Part shown: one piece after another, positions 32,331 to 40,789 of the stretch
How the letters are laid out: every line of letters starts with the position of its first letter
Numbering within the stretch: the first letter of the stretch is position 1
Assembly (NCBI GenBank): GCA_934654765.1
Contig: CAKUGX010000002.1
Span: 1 to 51,390, forward strand
Origin: an uncultured Collinsella sp.
GTDB taxonomy: Bacteria; Actinomycetota; Coriobacteriia; Coriobacteriales; Coriobacteriaceae
Length of the DNA: 51,390 bases
Direction: 5' to 3'
Program-made: the position numbers and the translations under genes
Notes under the pieces: model-generated
Seen by the model: the letters and a program-made list of their open reading frames with translations, nothing else
Databases searched by the model: none
What the model was told of the DNA's origin: nothing

Positions 32331-34925
32331 TTGAAGCTCATCATCGCCGAGAAAAACGACGCCGCGCGTCAGATCGCCGAGCGTCTGTCCACGGGCAAGC
32401 CTAAAAAGGACAAGGTGTACAACACCGCCATCTACCGTTTTGAGTGGAAGGGCGAGGAGTGCGTGACGATCGGCCTTGCCGGTCACATCTTGGCGCCCGA
32501 TTTTTGCGACAGCGTGCTGTTCGATAAAAAGCTGGGCTGGTATTCGGTCACCGAGGACGGTGAGATGCTGCCGGCCGACATGCCCGATGGCCTGGCTCGT
32601 CCGCCCTACGACACCAAGCGCAAGCCGTTTCTTGCCGACGGTATCTCCATCAAGGGCTGGAAGCTCGAGAGCCTGCCCTATCTCACCTGGGCGCCCGTCA
32701 TTAAGCTGCCGGCCGAGAAGGAGCTCATTCGTTCGCTCAAGAACCTTGCCAAGAAGTCCGACAGCGTCATCATCGCCACGGACTTCGACCGTGAGGGCGA
32801 GTTGATCGGCTCGGACGCCCTCAACAAGGTGCGCGAGGTTGCGCCGGACTTGCCGGTCGCCCGCGCCCAGTACTCTTCGTTTACCAAGGCCGAGATCACG
32901 CAGGCCTTCGATAATCTTGTCTCGCTCGACCAGAACCTGGCCGATGCCGGCGAGAGTCGTCAGCACATCGACCTCATCTGGGGCGCGGTGCTCACGCGCT
33001 ACCTGACGCTCGCCAAGTTTGGCGGCTTTGGCAACGTGCGCTCCGCCGGCCGCGTGCAGACGCCGACGCTTGCCCTGGTGGTCGAGCGCGAGCGCGAGCG
33101 CATGGCGTTTGTGCCCGAGGACTATTGGCAGATCCGCGGTATGGGCGCCGCGCAGGGTGCTGCCGAGGACGATCGCTTTAAGATCGCTCACAAGACGGCG
33201 CGTTTTACCGACAAAGATGCTGCCGAGACGGCGTACGGCCATGTCGACGGCGTTGCGACGGCAACCGTCGCCGCGGTGACCAAGCGCTCGCGCAAGCAGC
33301 AGCCGCCCACGCCGTTTGCGACGACCTCGCTGCAGGCCGCCGCCGCGGCCGAGGGCATCTCGCCTGCGCGTACGATGCGCATCGCCGAGTCCCTCTACAT
33401 GGCCGGTCTCATCAGCTATCCGCGTGTCGACAACACCGTGTACCCTGCGACGCTCGATCTGGGCGCCGTGGTGAGCGACCTGGCAAAGATCAACCCGGCG
33501 CTGGCGCCCGTGTGCAAAAAGGTACTCGCCGGTCCCATGAAGCCCACGCGCGGCAAAGTCGAGACCACCGACCACCCGCCCATCTACCCCACGGGCGAAG
33601 GCGATCCGTCCACGCTCGATGGCGGCCAGCGCAAGCTCTACGACCTCATCGCCCGCCGCTTCCTGGCGACGCTTATGGGTCCCGCGACCATCGAGAATAC
33701 CAAGCTCGAGCTCGACGTGAACGGTGAGCCGTTCGTGGCTTCGGGCGATGTGCTCGTGACCCCGGGTTTCCGCGAGGCGTATCCGTACGGACTCAAGCGC
33801 GACGAGCAGATGCCGCCGCTGGAGCAGGGCGATACGGTCGACGTGTTCGACATTAAGCTCGAGGCAAAGCAGACCGAGCCGCCCGCGCGCTACAGTCAGG
33901 GCAAACTCGTGCAGGAGATGGAGAAGCGCGGCCTGGGTACCAAGTCCACGCGCGCGAGCATCATCGAGCGCCTGTACGCCGTGCGCTACCTCAAAAACGA
34001 TCCCGTTGAGCCGAGCCAGCTGGGTATCGCCATCATCGACGCGCTGACGCAGTTTGCCCCGCGCATCACGAGCCCCGATATGACCAGCGAGCTCGACGGC
34101 GACATGACTCGCGTCGAGCGCGGCGAGGACACCGAAGAGCATGTCGTGACGCACTCGCGTGCGCTGCTGGCCGGCGTGCTCGACGAGCTGCTCAAGCATA
34201 CGCAGGAGCTCGGCGACGCCATCAGCGACGCCGTCACGGCCGATGCGCGCGTGGGCGCCTGCCCCAAGTGCGGCAAGGACCTGGTTATGAAGACGAGCGC
34301 CAAGACCCGTGGCAGCTTCATTGGCTGCATGGGCTGGCCCGACTGCGACGTGACCTATCCGGTGCCGAGCGGCGTCAAGGTGAGCCCGCTCGAGGGCGAG
34401 GCCGCCGTGTGCCCCGAATGCGGTGCGCCGCGCATCAAGTGCCAGCCGTTCCGCCAGAAGGCCTTCGAGATTTGCGTGAACCCGACGTGCCCCACCAACT
34501 ACGAGCCCGACCTTAAGGTGGGCGAGTGCAAAGTGTGTGCCGAGGCCGGACGCCATGGCGACCTGATCGCGCACAAGAGCGAGAAGAGCGGCAAGCGCTT
34601 TATCCGCTGCACCAACTACGATGACTGCGGCGTGAGCTATCCGCTGCCGGCGCGTGGCAAACTCGAGGCGACGGGCGAGACCTGTCCCGAGTGCGGCGCC
34701 CCCATCGTGGTGGTCAACACGGCGCGCGGTCCGTGGCGTATCTGCGTCAACATGGACTGCCCGACCAAGGAGAAAAAGCCCGCCCGCGGCCGCAAGACCA
34801 CAACCAAGGCGAGCACGGCAAAGAAGACGACGGCGGCCAAGAAGACGACGGCTAAGAAAGCCACTGCCGCCAAGAAGACGACCGCGAAGAAGTCGACTGC
34901 CAAGAAAGCAGCCGCCGACAAGTAA
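32331..34925 (+). CDS. topA: Type IA DNA topoisomerase with Lys-rich tail, TTG start
   Basis: It relaxes negative supercoils. The TTG at 32331 is preceded by TAGGAG at six nt. Of 864 residues, the Toprim domain shows LKLIIAEKNDAARQIAE and TDFDREGELIG (from 150); the nucleophile is Tyr363 in GLISYPRVDNTVYP, and SAGRVQTPTLALV is intact. The ISYPRVDN form differs from the YMRTDS of common bacterial TopA. Four Cys4-type zinc modules follow. The last ~50 residues are Lys-Thr-Ala repeats like histone H1, as in actinobacterial TopA tails that bind DNA. Confidence 0.95.
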   Translation: MKLIIAEKNDAARQIAERLSTGKPKKDKVYNTAIYRFEWKGEECVTIGLAGHILAPDFCDSVLFDKKLGWYSVTEDGEMLPADMPDGLARPPYDTKRKPFLADGISIKGWKLESLPYLTWAPVIKLPAEKELIRSLKNLAKKSDSVIIATDFDREGELIGSDALNKVREVAPDLPVARAQYSSFTKAEITQAFDNLVSLDQNLADAGESRQHIDLIWGAVLTRYLTLAKFGGFGNVRSAGRVQTPTLALVVERERERMAFVPEDYWQIRGMGAAQGAAEDDRFKIAHKTARFTDKDAAETAYGHVDGVATATVAAVTKRSRKQQPPTPFATTSLQAAAAAEGISPARTMRIAESLYMAGLISYPRVDNTVYPATLDLGAVVSDLAKINPALAPVCKKVLAGPMKPTRGKVETTDHPPIYPTGEGDPSTLDGGQRKLYDLIARRFLATLMGPATIENTKLELDVNGEPFVASGDVLVTPGFREAYPYGLKRDEQMPPLEQGDTVDVFDIKLEAKQTEPPARYSQGKLVQEMEKRGLGTKSTRASIIERLYAVRYLKNDPVEPSQLGIAIIDALTQFAPRITSPDMTSELDGDMTRVERGEDTEEHVVTHSRALLAGVLDELLKHTQELGDAISDAVTADARVGACPKCGKDLVMKTSAKTRGSFIGCMGWPDCDVTYPVPSGVKVSPLEGEAAVCPECGAPRIKCQPFRQKAFEICVNPTCPTNYEPDLKVGECKVCAEAGRHGDLIAHKSEKSGKRFIRCTNYDDCGVSYPLPARGKLEATGETCPECGAPIVVVNTARGPWRICVNMDCPTKEKKPARGRKTTTKASTAKKTTAAKKTTAKKATAAKKTTAKKSTAKKAAADK

Positions 34926-34947
34926 CGGCGCAGTCGAAACAATGCCC

Positions 34948-34987
34948 AAAAAACGAGCGAGGGTCCCATGATCCTCGCTCGTTTTTT
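34948..34987 (+). terminator. topA terminator
   Basis: A 15-bp perfect stem AAAAAACGAGCGAGG / CCTCGCTCGTTTTTT with a 10-nt loop and a T-run. Confidence 0.92.
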
Positions 34988-34989
34988 AT

Positions 34990-35047
34990 CCGGCAGTTAG
35001 GGACGTTCCTTTTCTGCCGGCAGTTTAGGAACGTCCCTAACTGCCGG
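34990..35047. repeat. 58-bp palindrome, CCGGCAG/GGAACGTCCC family
   Basis: Arms 34990-35010 and 35027-35047 are 21-bp perfect inverse copies beginning CCGGCAGTTAGGGACG. The centre holds another palindrome, CTGCCGGCAG (35014-35023). A half copy is at 8204-8238. Confidence 0.85.
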
Positions 35048-35054
35048 CTCATGA

Positions 35055-35118
35055 GTTGCGGTGAAATAATTCTTATTTGAGCTTGCAGGGCCCCAAACCG
35101 GAACTATTCCACCGCGAC
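35055..35118. repeat. GTTGCGGTGAAATA repeat, copy 1
   Basis: GTTGCGGTGAAATA (35055-35068) and TATTCCACCGCGAC (35105-35118) are imperfect inverse ends of a 64-bp element. It lies just beyond the 3' end of the zinc-ribbon gene. A second copy lies beyond its 5' end at 36192-36256. Confidence 0.75.
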
Positions 35119-35137
35119 TTTTTGTTGGTTGGGGAGT

Positions 35138-36121
35138 TTAGTTCACCTCGACAGGCTTGGCGCCTGGATAGCGCTCCTCAAAGTCTAGGCGGTACTTATT
35201 GTCATTGGTGCCCGCCACGTTGTCGCGCGACAGCGGCGCCACGATCTCATTCTTGTGGTCCGCAGGCTTGGCGTATTTCAGGCTGATCTCCCAGGCATCA
35301 CAGATTGCGTCAATGCGGTGATCCAGGTCGTCGTACAGGGCGATGATGTCCTTCCAGGAGCTGTAGTTCTTGGAGCTCGTCGGGACGTCCAGGTCCTCGA
35401 CGATGTCGTAATACTGCTCGATGGTGTCCTCCGTGCGCTCGGCGACGTCGGCGAGATTTTGACGGGTGGTTCGATCCTCTTCCAGATAGTTGCCGTTGAA
35501 GTTCTGCGCATCGGCGCGGACGTAGCTGTCGAGATCTTCGAGCAGGTCGTAGTATTCGCTCAGCCGGCGGTAGAGGTTTTGTTCGGAGAGCGTTGCTTCG
35601 ACGCCATCTTCGTCGTCATCGTCATCATCGTCGTACAGGCTATTGGGATCGCCGAGGGGCTTAAGGTCATCGTCGTCGACATCGTGGTGCAGCTTGGCTA
35701 CCTCGGCAGTCGTTTGCGTGGCGGCGTTGTCGAACGGCTTGATCACAAAGAAGATGACCAAGGCGACGATGATCGCAACCAGCACAACGATAACGGCGAT
35801 AAGCGGCCCGGTGCCGCTCTTTTTGGGAGCGGGGGTCTGTGGCGAAGCGGGCGCGTATGCAGGTGCCGGCTGCTGCTGAGGCGAGCCGCTCGCGACAGGG
35901 ATGCGCTGCGTGGTCTCGACCGACACGGGGCTTGCGGCGGGGTCGGGGCGATAGGCGAGGGGGTCGTTCGCCTTGGTTTGAGGCGTATCAAGGGGGCCGG
36001 TCTGCTCAAAAGCGGGCTGGTTATCGCTCGCGGCTGCTTGCTCAACGGGTGCACCGCACGAGGTGCAGAACTTGGCGTCGTCTGCAAGAAGCTTGCCGCA
36101 CGAGGCACAATACCGAGACAT
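35138..36121 (-). CDS. Zinc-ribbon membrane protein with charged outside domain
   Basis: The ATG at 36121 follows AAAGGAG. The 327-residue product starts with a zinc ribbon (YCASCGKLL...FCTSCGAPV), then a Pro/Ala/Gln-rich linker, a membrane helix (PLIAVIVVLVAIIVALVIFFVI), an Asp run (NSLYDDDDDDDEDG) and a helical domain (LYRRLSEYYDLLEDLDSYV, then SSWKDIIALYDDLDHRID). Zinc-ribbon-TM proteins are common in Coriobacteriia with unknown roles. The gene is flanked on both sides by the GTTGCGGTGAAATA repeat. No operon partner. Confidence 0.85.
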   Translation of the reverse strand: MSRYCASCGKLLADDAKFCTSCGAPVEQAAASDNQPAFEQTGPLDTPQTKANDPLAYRPDPAASPVSVETTQRIPVASGSPQQQPAPAYAPASPQTPAPKKSGTGPLIAVIVVLVAIIVALVIFFVIKPFDNAATQTTAEVAKLHHDVDDDDLKPLGDPNSLYDDDDDDDEDGVEATLSEQNLYRRLSEYYDLLEDLDSYVRADAQNFNGNYLEEDRTTRQNLADVAERTEDTIEQYYDIVEDLDVPTSSKNYSSWKDIIALYDDLDHRIDAICDAWEISLKYAKPADHKNEIVAPLSRDNVAGTNDNKYRLDFEERYPGAKPVEVN

Positions 36122-36191
36122 TGCCACTCCTTTCGCCACATTTCAATGCAATACGTCGATTATACCCAGCGTCCAAAACTCCCCATCATAC

Positions 36192-36256
36192 GTTGCGGTG
36201 AAATAGGGAGTGTTTGGCGGCCTCAGGGCTGTATCCAGTCCCTATTTCACCGCAAC
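36192..36256. repeat. GTTGCGGTGAAATA repeat, copy 2
   Basis: Perfect 18-bp inverse ends GTTGCGGTGAAATAGGGA (36192-36209) and TCCCTATTTCACCGCAAC (36239-36256) bound a 65-bp element between the divergent zinc-ribbon and tmk genes. Confidence 0.82.
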
Positions 36257-36366
36257 TTAGTAGTCGCCTGCGACTGGGTGGGATTTGGGGCGCGCCGAGC
36301 ACTGGGGTATCATGACTTGGTTGCTATAACTTGCATTTTCGCGCCTTGTAGGAAGGGGCTGCGCCC

Positions 36367-37050
36367 ATGGCTTTTGAGCCCGCTCAACATAGCTTTATCA
36401 CGCTCGAGGGCGTCGACGGCGCCGGCAAGTCCACGCAGGCGCGCCTGCTTGCCCGCGCGCTCGACCTTGCCGGCTACCAGGTTGTGAGCCTGCGCGAGCC
36501 GGGCGGCACCGCCATCAGCGAAAAGATCCGCGCCCTGCTGCTCGACCCTGCCAACACGGCGATGGGCGATACCTGCGAGCTACTGCTCTACGAGGCCGCG
36601 CGCGCCCAGCTGGTGCACGAGGTCATCGCACCCGCCCTCGCGGCCGGCAAGGTGGTCCTGTGCGATCGCTTCTACGATTCCACGACCTGCTACCAGGCGT
36701 TTGCCGATGGCCTCGACCGCCAGATAGTACGCGAAGCGAACAACCTGGCGGTCGCAGGAACGCACCCGGCTCTTACACTCGTCTATCACATCACACCCGA
36801 GCAGGCGGCGCTGCGTATGGTCGCCCGCGGCGCGGCAGATCGCATGGAGGCCAAGGGCATGGCCTTCCAAGAGCGTGTCTACCAGGGATTTTGTGCCATC
36901 GCTGCCGAGGAGCCGAACCGCGTAAAGCTTATCGATGCCACCGCGCCCATCGCAGATGTTTTCGCGCAGACGGTCGAGCAGGTCCGCGCGTACGGCCTCA
37001 ACATCCCTCAGGACGCCGTCGCCGCCGCGCTTGCCCAGGAGGCTGAGTAG
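36367..37050 (+). CDS. tmk: Thymidylate kinase
   Basis: Tmk phosphorylates dTMP to dTDP for DNA synthesis. The 227-residue protein has the P-loop EGVDGAGKSTQ (14-24), the DRF/Y-type motif LCDRFYDSTTCYQA, REPGGTAISEKIR and a LID region (ARGAADRMEAKG). The ATG at 36367 has AGGAAGG upstream. It is directly followed by holB, whose ATG is one base beyond the tmk stop, so the two are cotranslated with ricT. Confidence 0.97.
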   Translation: MAFEPAQHSFITLEGVDGAGKSTQARLLARALDLAGYQVVSLREPGGTAISEKIRALLLDPANTAMGDTCELLLYEAARAQLVHEVIAPALAAGKVVLCDRFYDSTTCYQAFADGLDRQIVREANNLAVAGTHPALTLVYHITPEQAALRMVARGAADRMEAKGMAFQERVYQGFCAIAAEEPNRVKLIDATAPIADVFAQTVEQVRAYGLNIPQDAVAAALAQEAE

Positions 37051-37051
37051 C

Positions 37052-38179
37052 ATGGCCCCCGCTCAGGCAAGCCTGCTCGCCAAGCTTGACACTCAAGAAC
37101 GCGTGCGCGATTTTTTGACCAACGCCATCGCCAGCGGCCGCGCATCGCACGCCTACCTGTTCTTGGGCGCGCCCGGCGCCGGCAAGCTCGACGCCGCATG
37201 GGCGCTCGCCCAGGCCTTCCTGTGCGAGCAGGACGGCTGCGGCTCGTGCGACAGCTGCGTGCGCGTCGCTCGCCATACACACCCCGACGTGCACTATTAC
37301 ACGCCCGAGAGCGCTACGGGCTACCTCATCGCCCAAACTCGTGAGCTCCTCGACGACGTGCCCCTGGCGCCCATCCGCGCCAAGGCCAAGGTCTACATCA
37401 TCGATCGCGCCGAACAGCTGCGCGCCAACACCGCCAACGCGCTGCTCAAAACGCTTGAGGAGCCGCCCGAGGGCGTCATGTTCATCCTACTGGGCACCTC
37501 GGCCGACGTGATGCTGCCCACCATCGTGAGCCGTTGCCAGTGCGTGCCTTTTCGGCTGGTATCGCCTACTGTGGCCGCGCAGGCCGTGAGCCGTGCCACC
37601 GGTCAGGACATCGCGCGTTGCCGTATGGCCGTCGCCGTGGCGGGAAGCCCCACGCGCGGCATTGAGTTCCTTAAGAGCGCCGAGCGCCAGGACGCCCGCC
37701 GTCAGATGGTTCGTGCCATCGACTCACTCATTGCCGCCGACGAGGCCGACGTGCTCAGTCGCGCCAAGTCGCTCATTGTCGCCGTCAAGGCGCCGCTCGC
37801 CGAGGTCAAGTCCACGCAGGAAAAGGTACTCGAGCAAAACGCCGACTACCTGTCACGTGGAGCATTGAAGCAGCTTGAGGACCGCAACAAGCGCGAACTC
37901 AACGCGCGCGAGCGTTCGGGTATCATGGAAGCGCTGGCGAGCGCGCGGACGCTCATGCGCGACGTGCTGCTGACACTTCAGGACGAGGCAGCCGACGTGG
38001 TGAACGAGGATGTGCGCGACACGATCGGTCGGCTTGCCGCCGCGACCAATGTTGCGGGTGCCACCCAGGCGCTCGAGGCGGTCGCGACCGCCGAGCGCAA
38101 CATCGCCAGAAACGTTACTCCCCAGCTGGCCATCGAGGTCATGCTGTTCGATATCAGGAAGGCACTGAAATGCCGTTAG
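37052..38179 (+). CDS. holB: DNA polymerase III delta' subunit
   Basis: HolB is part of the clamp loader. The ATG at 37052 uses the AGGAGG inside the end of tmk. The 375-residue protein has ASHAYLFLGAPGAGKLDAAW (the P-loop ends in Gly-Lys-Leu instead of Ser/Thr, as expected for an inactive ATP site in delta'), a zinc module (Cys58, 63, 66, 69), VYIIDRAEQLRANTANALLKTLEEP with the sensor region, and LPTIVSRCQ. It overlaps ricT by 10 nt, giving tmk-holB-ricT. Confidence 0.94.
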   Translation: MAPAQASLLAKLDTQERVRDFLTNAIASGRASHAYLFLGAPGAGKLDAAWALAQAFLCEQDGCGSCDSCVRVARHTHPDVHYYTPESATGYLIAQTRELLDDVPLAPIRAKAKVYIIDRAEQLRANTANALLKTLEEPPEGVMFILLGTSADVMLPTIVSRCQCVPFRLVSPTVAAQAVSRATGQDIARCRMAVAVAGSPTRGIEFLKSAERQDARRQMVRAIDSLIAADEADVLSRAKSLIVAVKAPLAEVKSTQEKVLEQNADYLSRGALKQLEDRNKRELNARERSGIMEALASARTLMRDVLLTLQDEAADVVNEDVRDTIGRLAAATNVAGATQALEAVATAERNIARNVTPQLAIEVMLFDIRKALKCR

Positions 38180-39870
38180 TCGTACCCGTTAAGTTTACCT
38201 ACGCCTCGCGCGACCTGTGGTTTGACCCGCAGGACCTGGATATCCTCGAGGCCGATTATGCCATTTGCTCCACCGAGCGCGGAACCGAGATCGGCTTGGT
38301 TACGGCCGATCCCTTCGAGGTGCCGCAAGACGAGATCGGTCAGCCGCTCAAGCCCGTGCTGCGCGTGGCGAGCGACATCGACCTGCAGCTTGCCGACGAT
38401 CTTGCCATCCAGGGCGACGAGGCCATGGTCGATTTCCGCCGTCTGGTCAAAGAACTCGACCTCGAGATGAAGCCGGTCGGCGTCGAGTACCTGTTTGGCG
38501 GCGAGAAGGCCGTGTTCTACTTTGCGGCCGAGGAGCGCGTCGATTTTCGCCAGCTCGTCAAGGATCTGTCCTCGACGCTGCACATTCGCGTCGACATGCG
38601 CCAGATCGGCGTGCGCGACGAGACTCGCCTGGTGGGCGGCTATGCCCAGTGCGGCCAGGAGCTCTGCTGCACGCGCTTTGGCGGACAGTTTGAGCCCGTC
38701 TCGATTCGCATGGCAAAAGAGCAGGACCTGCCGCTCAATTCCTCCAAGATCAGCGGCGTGTGCGGCCGCCTGATGTGCTGCCTGCGCTACGAGTTCGAGG
38801 CCTACAAGGACTTTAAGAGCCGCGCGCCCAAAAAGAAGACGCTCATCGATACGCCGCTCGGCAAGGCGCGTATTCAGGAATATGACACGCCGCGCGAGCA
38901 GCTGGTGCTGCGCCTGGAGAACGGCAAGGTCTTTAAGGTCAACCTGGCCGATATGACCTGCTCGGAGGGCTGCAAAAAGAAGGCCGCCGAGCAGGGCTGC
39001 AACTGCCGCCCCGACTGCGTGACGCGCGACGTGCTCGAGCGCATCGAGTCGCCCGAGATGCGCCTGGCGCTCATGGAGCTCGACCGCGAGAACGGCGTCG
39101 ACGTGGGCGATGGCCTGTCGAGCGCCGACCGTCTGGCCGGTACGTCGATGCCCAAGCGCCGTCGTCGCGATGCAGATGCCGATGCCCGCGCTGCTCAGAG
39201 TCAGGGCGAGGGCCGTGGCCGCGGTAAGGGTCGCGGTAAGGCCGAGGCGCCCGAGGCCGAGGAAGCCGCCGGTGGTCGCCGCCGTCGCAAGCGTGCAGGC
39301 TCGGGCGATGTCAGCGAGACCGCGGCTGCAGGCAAGAATGCCTCACGCGAGCGCGAGGCTCAGCAGACCCAGCAGCAAAACCGCGGCGGTGGCATGAACC
39401 CCACGCGCCGTCGTCGCCGTCATCTGTCGAGTGAGGAGCGCGAGGATGCTTTCCGCGCCGCAGCCGCTCGCGAGGCCGGTGCCGCTCCCAAGGGCGGCTC
39501 GGGTTCCGACGCACCTGCCGACAAGGGCGGCAAGCCGCGTGGCGAGGAGGAGCGCGCTCCGCGTCCGCGCCGTCGCCATTCCTCGGGCACGCAGCAGAAG
39601 CCTTCGGTGCCTTCCGTGGCCGATCAGGTTTCGGATGGCGAGGTCAAGGTCACGCGTCGTCGTCCCGGTGACGGCGGAGGTGCGGCTGCCAAGGCCGCGC
39701 GCGGCGCCGCCCGCGACGAGCACGAGCCGCGCGAGGATCGCGGTGGCGAGGGCTCTGCCGACCAGGGCCAGAAGCGCCGTCGCCGTCGCCGCTCTCGTAA
39801 GCCGCGCCAGGATGGTGGCGAGGGCTCGACCCTGGGCTCGTCCGCACCGCAACCGCCTGCCGGCGAATAG
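38170..39870 (+). CDS. ricT: RicT/YaaT-like PSP1 protein with a long Arg/Gly-rich tail
   Basis: RicT (YaaT) with RicA and RicF binds [4Fe-4S] clusters and steers RNase Y in Bacillus. The ATG overlaps holB and follows AGGAAGG. Residues 1-~300 form the PSP1 core with the cysteine clusters CGQELCC, GVCGRLMCC and CSEGCKKKAAEQGCNCRPDC. From ~310 to 566 the protein continues in an Arg/Gly/Ala/Glu-rich, low-complexity tail (GEGRGRGKGRGKAEAPE, GGRRRRKRAG, KRRRRRRSRKPRQDGG). Normal RicT proteins are ~275 residues. The tail resembles RNA-binding tails of RNase E. Confidence 0.9.
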   Translation: MPLVVPVKFTYASRDLWFDPQDLDILEADYAICSTERGTEIGLVTADPFEVPQDEIGQPLKPVLRVASDIDLQLADDLAIQGDEAMVDFRRLVKELDLEMKPVGVEYLFGGEKAVFYFAAEERVDFRQLVKDLSSTLHIRVDMRQIGVRDETRLVGGYAQCGQELCCTRFGGQFEPVSIRMAKEQDLPLNSSKISGVCGRLMCCLRYEFEAYKDFKSRAPKKKTLIDTPLGKARIQEYDTPREQLVLRLENGKVFKVNLADMTCSEGCKKKAAEQGCNCRPDCVTRDVLERIESPEMRLALMELDRENGVDVGDGLSSADRLAGTSMPKRRRRDADADARAAQSQGEGRGRGKGRGKAEAPEAEEAAGGRRRRKRAGSGDVSETAAAGKNASREREAQQTQQQNRGGGMNPTRRRRRHLSSEEREDAFRAAAAREAGAAPKGGSGSDAPADKGGKPRGEEERAPRPRRRHSSGTQQKPSVPSVADQVSDGEVKVTRRRPGDGGGAAAKAARGAARDEHEPREDRGGEGSADQGQKRRRRRRSRKPRQDGGEGSTLGSSAPQPPAGE

Positions 39871-39933
39871 CGCCCGCGAGCGGATTTAACCTGCCTTGCT
39901 CCGAGCGCATCGGGGTATCATAGCGCTGAATCA

Positions 39934-39969
39934 ACAACCCTCCCTCTGCCTTTGCATAGGGAGGGTTGT
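39934..39969 (+). promoter_or_regulatory. Hairpin hiding the comF ribosome site
   Basis: A 12-bp perfect stem ACAACCCTCCCT / AGGGAGGGTTGT (39934-39945 with 39958-39969) contains the Shine-Dalgarno site GGGAGGG (39959-39965) of the comF GTG at 39973 in its 3' arm. No T-run follows, which argues against a simple terminator. TATCAT at 39916-39921 may be the promoter -10. Confidence 0.65.
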
Positions 39970-39972
39970 GTC

Positions 39973-40779
39973 GTGAAGAGACATTTGAATGTGTTGGGTT
40001 GCCTACAAAGCGTCGGCGCCCTACCGTTTGCGGACGAATTGCTACCGTTTGCCGAGCGCGCAGCGCACGAGGCGCTTGAGGCGTTGTCGCCCACGCGATG
40101 CGCCGGCTGCGAGCGCGCCGGCGCGCTTATTTGCCAGGACTGTCTAGCGGCACTAACGCTCATCGATCCGTGTCATGGCTGCACTCGATGCGGCGCCCCG
40201 TTTGGTGATCTGCTATGCACCGAGTGCTCGGTCGAGGGCGCGTCCTCGGCAATGGCAGATGCACTCGACCGGTGCCTGGCATGTGCCGTTTACACACATC
40301 CGCTGCCGCGCATCATTAAAGCGTACAAAGACGCGGGCGAGCGCCGTCTGGCTCCGTATCTGGCGGAGCTGCTATACGACACCGCCCTGCATGCGCAGGT
40401 CGCAGCTCCCGATCGCTATGGCGGCGTGTTGTCCGCTGCCGACGCAGTGGTGTTTGTGCCTGCGACAGCGGCGGCGTTTCGGCGGCGCGGCTTTGATCAT
40501 ATGGAGGCCATTGCGCATCCATTTTGCGAGCTGTCGGGTGTACCGCTACTCGATGCCCTTGTTAAGTACGGTCATGGTGACCAGCGCGAACTCGGTCGCG
40601 AGGAGCGCCGAGAGCGCGCCCGGGGCATGTACGAGACAGTCGAGGACGTGCAGGGCCGCCGCCTGCTGCTCATCGACGACGTCATTACCACGGGCGCGAC
40701 GATGGCGGCGGCTTCAGCAGAACTCAAGCGCGCCGGTGCCGCGGCCGTCGATGGCCTTGCTATCGCACGTGTTTGGTAG
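39973..40779 (+). CDS. comFC: ComF family protein (phosphoribosyltransferase-like), GTG start
   Basis: ComFC-type proteins take part in DNA uptake in competent bacteria. The GTG at 39973 has GGGAGGG at seven nt; a TTG at 39952 lies in the hairpin loop. The 268-residue product has N-terminal zinc-finger cysteines (CAGCERAGALICQDC, CHGCTRCGAPFGDLLCTEC), a core starting YTHPLPRIIKAYKD, VFVPATAAAFRRRGFDH and the PRPP loop LLLIDDVITTGATM. No other competence genes are in view. Confidence 0.93.
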   Translation: MKRHLNVLGCLQSVGALPFADELLPFAERAAHEALEALSPTRCAGCERAGALICQDCLAALTLIDPCHGCTRCGAPFGDLLCTECSVEGASSAMADALDRCLACAVYTHPLPRIIKAYKDAGERRLAPYLAELLYDTALHAQVAAPDRYGGVLSAADAVVFVPATAAAFRRRGFDHMEAIAHPFCELSGVPLLDALVKYGHGDQRELGREERRERARGMYETVEDVQGRRLLLIDDVITTGATMAAASAELKRAGAAAVDGLAIARVW

Positions 40780-40789
40780 GGGTGGTTTT

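Noticed and set aside
31776..34949. A 1057-codon frame antisense to topA and hypB
   Set aside because: Strong GC bias at third positions keeps the reverse frame open. The product is His/Arg/Gly-rich, has no domain, and topA plus hypB are certain.
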